From contig JAIOQF010000267.1 of the NCBI GenBank assembly GCA_021413535.1, positions 1-9,512 of the forward strand: a stretch of DNA of 9,512 nt, written 5' to 3'. Under the pieces are notes generated by a model that worked only from the letters and a program-made list of their open reading frames with translations, did not search any database and was not told the DNA's origin. A program made the position numbers and the translations under genes. This stretch comes from Verrucomicrobiota bacterium. Lineage in GTDB: Bacteria > Verrucomicrobiota > Verrucomicrobiia > Verrucomicrobiales > Verrucomicrobiaceae. Below are positions 6,609-9,512 of the stretch, piece after piece. How positions within the stretch are numbered: position 1 is the stretch's first letter; each line of letters starts with the position of its first letter.

Positions 6609-6619
6609 TTGGCAACAAT

Positions 6620-6637
6620 TCCATGCCGGTGCATGGA
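6620..6637. terminator. Hairpin at a convergent junction
   Basis: TCCATGC, a CGGT loop, then GCATGGA: a perfect 7-bp inverted repeat in the 62-base gap between the pterin dehydratase stop and the TPR gene stop. No long T-run on either side. The best-formed of the window's three convergent-junction hairpins and a plausible bidirectional terminator. Confidence 0.42.
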
Positions 6638-6670
6638 GCATTCAATAGGGCAATGAGATCGTCACGGCTT

Positions 6671-7489
6671 TTACGATTGCGGGAGACGTGGCTGAACATT
6701 CGGCGCTTTCAGTGGATCATCGCGCTCCTGGGCTTTGACTCGCTGTTCCGGCGGGATGCCCAGTCGTTCTTCGAGGATCGGCAAATTGTGCATGATGGTG
6801 GAGCTTTTCATTTTCATGCCCTGATCATAATAGCGCTTCATGATTTCATAGGCCTGCAGGTCGGTCTCGTGCTCGTTCAGCTTAAAGAGTTCATAGGCTG
6901 CTCTTCGTTCATAAAAGTTGTTCGCACCGTTTTGGAAGGCACGCAGAAACATTTCTGCAGCCTTGCGCGGCTGCGGCTGTTGCAGGCGCTCGGCATAGAT
7001 TGTCCCCAGCTTGATCAAGAGCTTGGGATTGTCTGGGAGAAAGCGCAGTCCTTCTTGAAGAATTTCCACGCCGCGTTCGACATGATCGCGATAGAGTTTG
7101 CTGCGAAGCGCCGCCCGCAGTTTATCATCGCGCTGATAGGATGAGGCGGCGTTGTAGGCTTGGTGCCAGGAGGCTTCGTCCCAATAGGATACTTCGCGCG
7201 GCTGGAGTCGCGTGGTGACCGTCATCAGTGAATCAACTTTGCCCCAGTCGGTGTCCTCGAATGCGGAGTAGGCTTGCAAGTAAGTGATGCTGGCGACCAG
7301 TGAACGCAATCCACCCAGTGACGCAGCGAATCCCATTTGTCCGAGGCTTTCGCGTGCTTCCATGCCGACGGGCATTTGCAGCAGTCCACTTGCGCGCAGC
7401 TTGTTTGAGAATCGTTCTTCGAGGGGAAGCTTCACCGCTCCCGCCACGACGAACAAAATTACTGCGGCAGCTTTACGATTGAGTTTCAC
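6671..7489 (-). CDS. TPR-like membrane-anchored protein, ABC-operon partner
   Basis: 272 residues starting at GTG 7489, which overlaps the permease stop as GTGA (4 bases), so translation is coupled. Upstream codons in this frame only repeat permease DNA out of frame. An N-terminal signal anchor (about 7-20, AAAVILFVVAGAVK) is followed by SLGGLRSLVASITYLQAYSA, DWGKVD.LM...TRLQP and YWDEASWHQAYNAA, then TPR-like helices (about 135-225: GVEILQEGLRFLPDNPKL, KAAEMFLRAFQNGANN) and a polar tail ending VQPRLPQS. The G-[GF]-x-R-x-L...LQP...W...A.N arrangement recalls a TPR family I associate with ABC-2 operons in several phyla, but that link is from memory. Likely exported and anchored, assisting the transporter. 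Specific role unknown. Confidence 0.83.
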   Translation of the reverse strand: MKLNRKAAAVILFVVAGAVKLPLEERFSNKLRASGLLQMPVGMEARESLGQMGFAASLGGLRSLVASITYLQAYSAFEDTDWGKVDSLMTVTTRLQPREVSYWDEASWHQAYNAASSYQRDDKLRAALRSKLYRDHVERGVEILQEGLRFLPDNPKLLIKLGTIYAERLQQPQPRKAAEMFLRAFQNGANNFYERRAAYELFKLNEHETDLQAYEIMKRYYDQGMKMKSSTIMHNLPILEERLGIPPEQRVKAQERDDPLKAPNVQPRLPQS

Positions 7490-8397
7490 AATTCTTTTTC
7501 CGAGAAAATAAGGTGCGCCACTCCGGCGTAGAGGACGACATAGGCCGCGGCAAATCCGGTGGTTTCTGCGAGTGTCGCCAGCGGGATCGAGTTTCCTTCG
7601 ATCACGGCCTGCACCTGGTCGAAAAGCCCGAGGTCGGGCAGCAGCAGGGCGAGCACAAAGGAGCAGATTTTTTTCCAGGTCACCGGCAGGCTCTTGAACA
7701 CGAAAGATCGCAACAGGCCCTGTCCCTGGCCGGCGATGGTGAAGCAGAAACTCACGAGGATGGTGAACAGAGTCGAAGTCGCAATGCAGGACATCAACAG
7801 CGCGAGCGAGGCCACAACGGCGGCTTTGAGAAAGACACACCACACGCCGGCATGAAGATTCCAAGTCAATCCTTGATGAGCAATGAGCGCCCTGACCGCT
7901 GCAATGTTTTCCGGAGTGTCGCTCTGCTCCGACTTGAGCGCCTCGATATTAGCCGCAGTAATCATCGTTTGTTTTAACCAGAGCACGCCACTGAAGAAGA
8001 CATCCATGAACAAGAGCCCGCCGCCAATCAGCAGCAGAACGCCGAGCAGTTTACCCACGAGATATTCGTGCCGTGGCACCGGCTTGCTCAGGATGGTGTA
8101 GAGGGTGCGATCCTCCACGTCCCGGGGCAGCAGCAGCGCGGTTGCTGAGATTGCCATGACGATGGAGAAGACTTGCAGCGCGCCGAAGACTACGTCCTTC
8201 AATAGCTTAAGCTGCTGTTCCGGGCTGCGTGTTGGGAACGCGAAGGCGGCGGCCACCACGATGACAACGAAGAGCAGGAGCAGGAAAAGAATCTTCATGC
8301 GCACCAGTTGCGTCACTGTATTTGTTGCCAGCGCCCAAACTCGCGCTGGAGAGAAGGCGCGGTATTTCCGCGGCGAACTTTTTAGTGTGCTGCTCAT
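7486..8397 (-). CDS. ABC-2 type transporter permease
   Basis: 303 residues, strongly hydrophobic. Predicted membrane segments near 35-54, 68-90, 113-140, 185-203, 207-223, 243-256 and 280-298. Between the second and third is the coupling motif DVEDRTLYTILSKPVPR (93-109) followed by EYLVGKLLG, typical of the ABC-2/NosY/GldF-like family where it contacts the ATPase. The region between about 141 and 182 is likely extracytoplasmic. The start overlaps the ATPase stop as ATGA (8394-8397), and a purine-rich GGGAG lies a few bases upstream, one of the few Shine-Dalgarno-like sites in the window. Substrate unknown: the family covers gliding motility, copper (Nos), antibiotic and envelope-polymer export, and nothing here decides among them. 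Confidence 0.9.
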   Translation of the reverse strand: MSSTLKSSPRKYRAFSPARVWALATNTVTQLVRMKILFLLLLFVVIVVAAAFAFPTRSPEQQLKLLKDVVFGALQVFSIVMAISATALLLPRDVEDRTLYTILSKPVPRHEYLVGKLLGVLLLIGGGLLFMDVFFSGVLWLKQTMITAANIEALKSEQSDTPENIAAVRALIAHQGLTWNLHAGVWCVFLKAAVVASLALLMSCIATSTLFTILVSFCFTIAGQGQGLLRSFVFKSLPVTWKKICSFVLALLLPDLGLFDQVQAVIEGNSIPLATLAETTGFAAAYVVLYAGVAHLIFSEKEL

Positions 8398-9284
8398 TCC
8401 TCGTCTCCCGTTTGAACTGTGGTTTCCAGAAAGAGCCGCTCCAGTGTGGTGCGCGGTTTTCCGAGTGACATGATTTTTGCGCCGCTGCTGCCAGCGAAGA
8501 TCGCGCGGACTTGGGCGAGTTGTTCTGCGCTCGCACCCTCGATGATAATTTCCGTCTGATTTTCCACGGAGATCAGGTCTTCCAGCCGGCCTTCCCGAAC
8601 CATGCGACCCTGCGACATGATGCCGACGCGGTCGCAGACTTCCTGCATCTGTTCCAGGAGATGAGAGGTGACGACGAAGGTAATGCCGCGTGCTTTTAAT
8701 TCCAAGATGAGATCCCGGATGCGACGTGAACCCGCAGGATCCACGCCAGCCGTCGGTTCATCGAGGATCAATAAGCGAGGCTCGTGGATTAAGGCCTGGG
8801 CCAGTCCGATGCGCTGGAGCATTCCCTTGGAGTAACCACCCACGCGTCGGTCCGCAGCATTTTTCAGCCCAGTCAGGTCCAGCATGGCATCGGCGCGATC
8901 TCTCAGCTCGCTGCCGCCCAGTCCACAGAGCTTCCCGAAAAATCGCAGCGTCTCGCGACCGGTAAGATGCTTGTAGAAATACGGGTTCTCGGGAAGGAAG
9001 CCAACGTCGTGCCGGCTGGCGACGGCATCACTGTCGTGACCGAAGACGCTCGCGCTGCCCACGGTCGGCTTCAGCAAGCCGAGCATCACTTTCATGGTGG
9101 TGGACTTGCCGCAACCGTTCGGGCCGATCAATCCATAGACTTCACCGGGGGCGACGTTGAATGACAGCTCCCGCACAGCGGTCAGTGGCTTGCGGCCCAT
9201 CGCCCCTTGAAAAATCTTCGTGAGATTCTCCACCGAAACAGCTTTTGGCGATTCGCTCTTGGACTGTTTTTTTTCTTCGATCAT
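8394..9284 (-). CDS. ABC transporter ATP-binding protein
   Basis: 296 residues from ATG 9284. Walker A GPNGCGKST (54-62); LPEN (97-100) where the Q-loop region lies, as in ABC-2 ATPases of the GldA/NosF/DrrA type; signature YSKGM (151-155, the LSGGQ position); Walker B LLILDEPTAGVDP (171-183); switch histidine in VTSHLL (His208). A C-terminal extension of about 60 residues (from about 238) is usual in this type. All nucleotide-binding motifs are intact. It pairs with the permease whose start it overlaps by 4 bases. The open frame upstream to 9461 is out-of-frame acylphosphatase DNA, and ATG 9284 opens a credible N-terminus. A charged, lysine-rich leader (MIEEKKQSKSESPK) precedes the domain. 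No Shine-Dalgarno is visible. Confidence 0.95.
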   Translation of the reverse strand: MIEEKKQSKSESPKAVSVENLTKIFQGAMGRKPLTAVRELSFNVAPGEVYGLIGPNGCGKSTTMKVMLGLLKPTVGSASVFGHDSDAVASRHDVGFLPENPYFYKHLTGRETLRFFGKLCGLGGSELRDRADAMLDLTGLKNAADRRVGGYSKGMLQRIGLAQALIHEPRLLILDEPTAGVDPAGSRRIRDLILELKARGITFVVTSHLLEQMQEVCDRVGIMSQGRMVREGRLEDLISVENQTEIIIEGASAEQLAQVRAIFAGSSGAKIMSLGKPRTTLERLFLETTVQTGDEE

Positions 9285-9296
9285 GATTTTTTGCAA

Positions 9297-9320
9297 CTGA
9301 TCCGTCGGCAACTGGATCAG
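9297..9320. repeat. Inverted repeat in the acylphosphatase-ABC gap
   Basis: CTGATCC (9297-9303), a 10-base spacer, then GGATCAG (9314-9320): a perfect 7-bp inverted repeat. GCAACTG also occurs twice as a near direct repeat (9293-9299 and 9308-9314). It fills most of the 44 bases between acylphosphatase stop and ATPase start, and could be an operator, an RNA structure or chance. Confidence 0.33.
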
Positions 9321-9328
9321 GGTGTTGT

Positions 9329-9512
9329 TCAGTGCACGATGGTGAATCCTTTGACGCCTGCAAGCTCCGGGATGGATTGCACGGCCGATTCTCTGATGTT
9401 TCCTCCCAGCGAGCTGTCCTGCACCGCCGTGAGAAACTCCTCCAGCTCGTCGTTGTCGCATGACATTGCCTGCAGTTCCACGCGTCCGTCCGGCAGGTTT
9501 CTCACCCAGCCC
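9329..9512 (-). CDS. Acylphosphatase, C-terminal fragment (5' end outside window)
   Basis: 60 residues from base 9511 down to TGA 9331-9329. Acylphosphatases hydrolyse carboxyl-phosphate bonds of small acyl phosphates and are about 90-100 residues long, so about two thirds is visible. The fragment starts with GWVRNLPDGRVELQA, the family signature, in which the Asn (fifth visible residue) corresponds to the catalytic Asn41; the catalytic Arg lies upstream of the window. It continues DELEEFLTAVQDSS and ends GVKGFTIVH. It is 44 bases upstream of the ABC ATPase on the same strand and may be co-transcribed, although the gap contains an inverted repeat. No functional link to the transporter is known to me. 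Confidence 0.85.
   Translation of the reverse strand, partial: GWVRNLPDGRVELQAMSCDNDELEEFLTAVQDSSLGGNIRESAVQSIPELAGVKGFTIVH

Noticed and set aside
7490..7864. 125-residue N-terminal extension of the ABC-linked TPR protein
   Set aside because: It is the permease gene read in another frame; composition is Arg/Pro-rich noise. GTG 7489 overlapping the permease stop is the natural start.
7513..7977. Plus-strand 154-residue open frame over the permease
   Set aside because: His/Arg/Glu-rich product typical of the reverse complement of hydrophobic codons.

Overview
The window is an ordinary-looking stretch of bacterial chromosome with tightly packed genes. No mobile element, CRISPR array, rRNA or tRNA was recognised. 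An HprK-HPr-EI cluster, a GlnRS and a TPR/ABC-2 operon, on a background that is GC-rich by eye and mostly lacks clear Shine-Dalgarno sequences, suggest the Verrucomicrobiota/Planctomycetota (PVC) group, most likely Verrucomicrobiota. This placement is an inference from protein style, not from a search.

Layout, left to right: (1) + strand, 1-2329: 3' end of hprK (HPr kinase/phosphorylase), ptsH (HPr) and ptsI (EI). No EII permease gene is present. (2) - strand, 2339-3955: glnS, which lacks about 28 conserved residues compared with standard GlnRS. (3) + strand, 4131-4292: a 53-residue single-helix membrane or lipoprotein-like ORF. (4) - strand, 4324-6186: cysK followed 21 bases later by a membrane-anchored TPR protein with a proline-rich tail. 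(5) + strand, 6324-6608: a pterin-4a-carbinolamine dehydratase. (6) - strand, 6671-9512: an acylphosphatase (5' end outside the window), then an ABC ATPase, an ABC-2 permease and a TPR protein. The last three are joined by 4-base stop/start overlaps (ATGA, GTGA).

How they fit together: HprK phosphorylates HPr on its regulatory serine, while EI phosphorylates it on the catalytic histidine. The left cluster is therefore a complete phospho-signalling core whose visible role could be regulatory rather than sugar uptake. The right-hand operon encodes a membrane exporter or membrane-remodelling ABC complex with a dedicated TPR partner. The genes between are housekeeping (Gln-tRNA charging, cysteine synthesis, pterin recycling).

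The three convergent gene junctions each hold a short inverted repeat that may act as a bidirectional terminator. The longest gene-free stretch is 175 bases (3956-4130), between the divergent glnS and small ORF; it holds an 8-bp perfect palindrome. I see no clear case for a wholly new system here. The strongest anomaly is the internal deletion in GlnRS.
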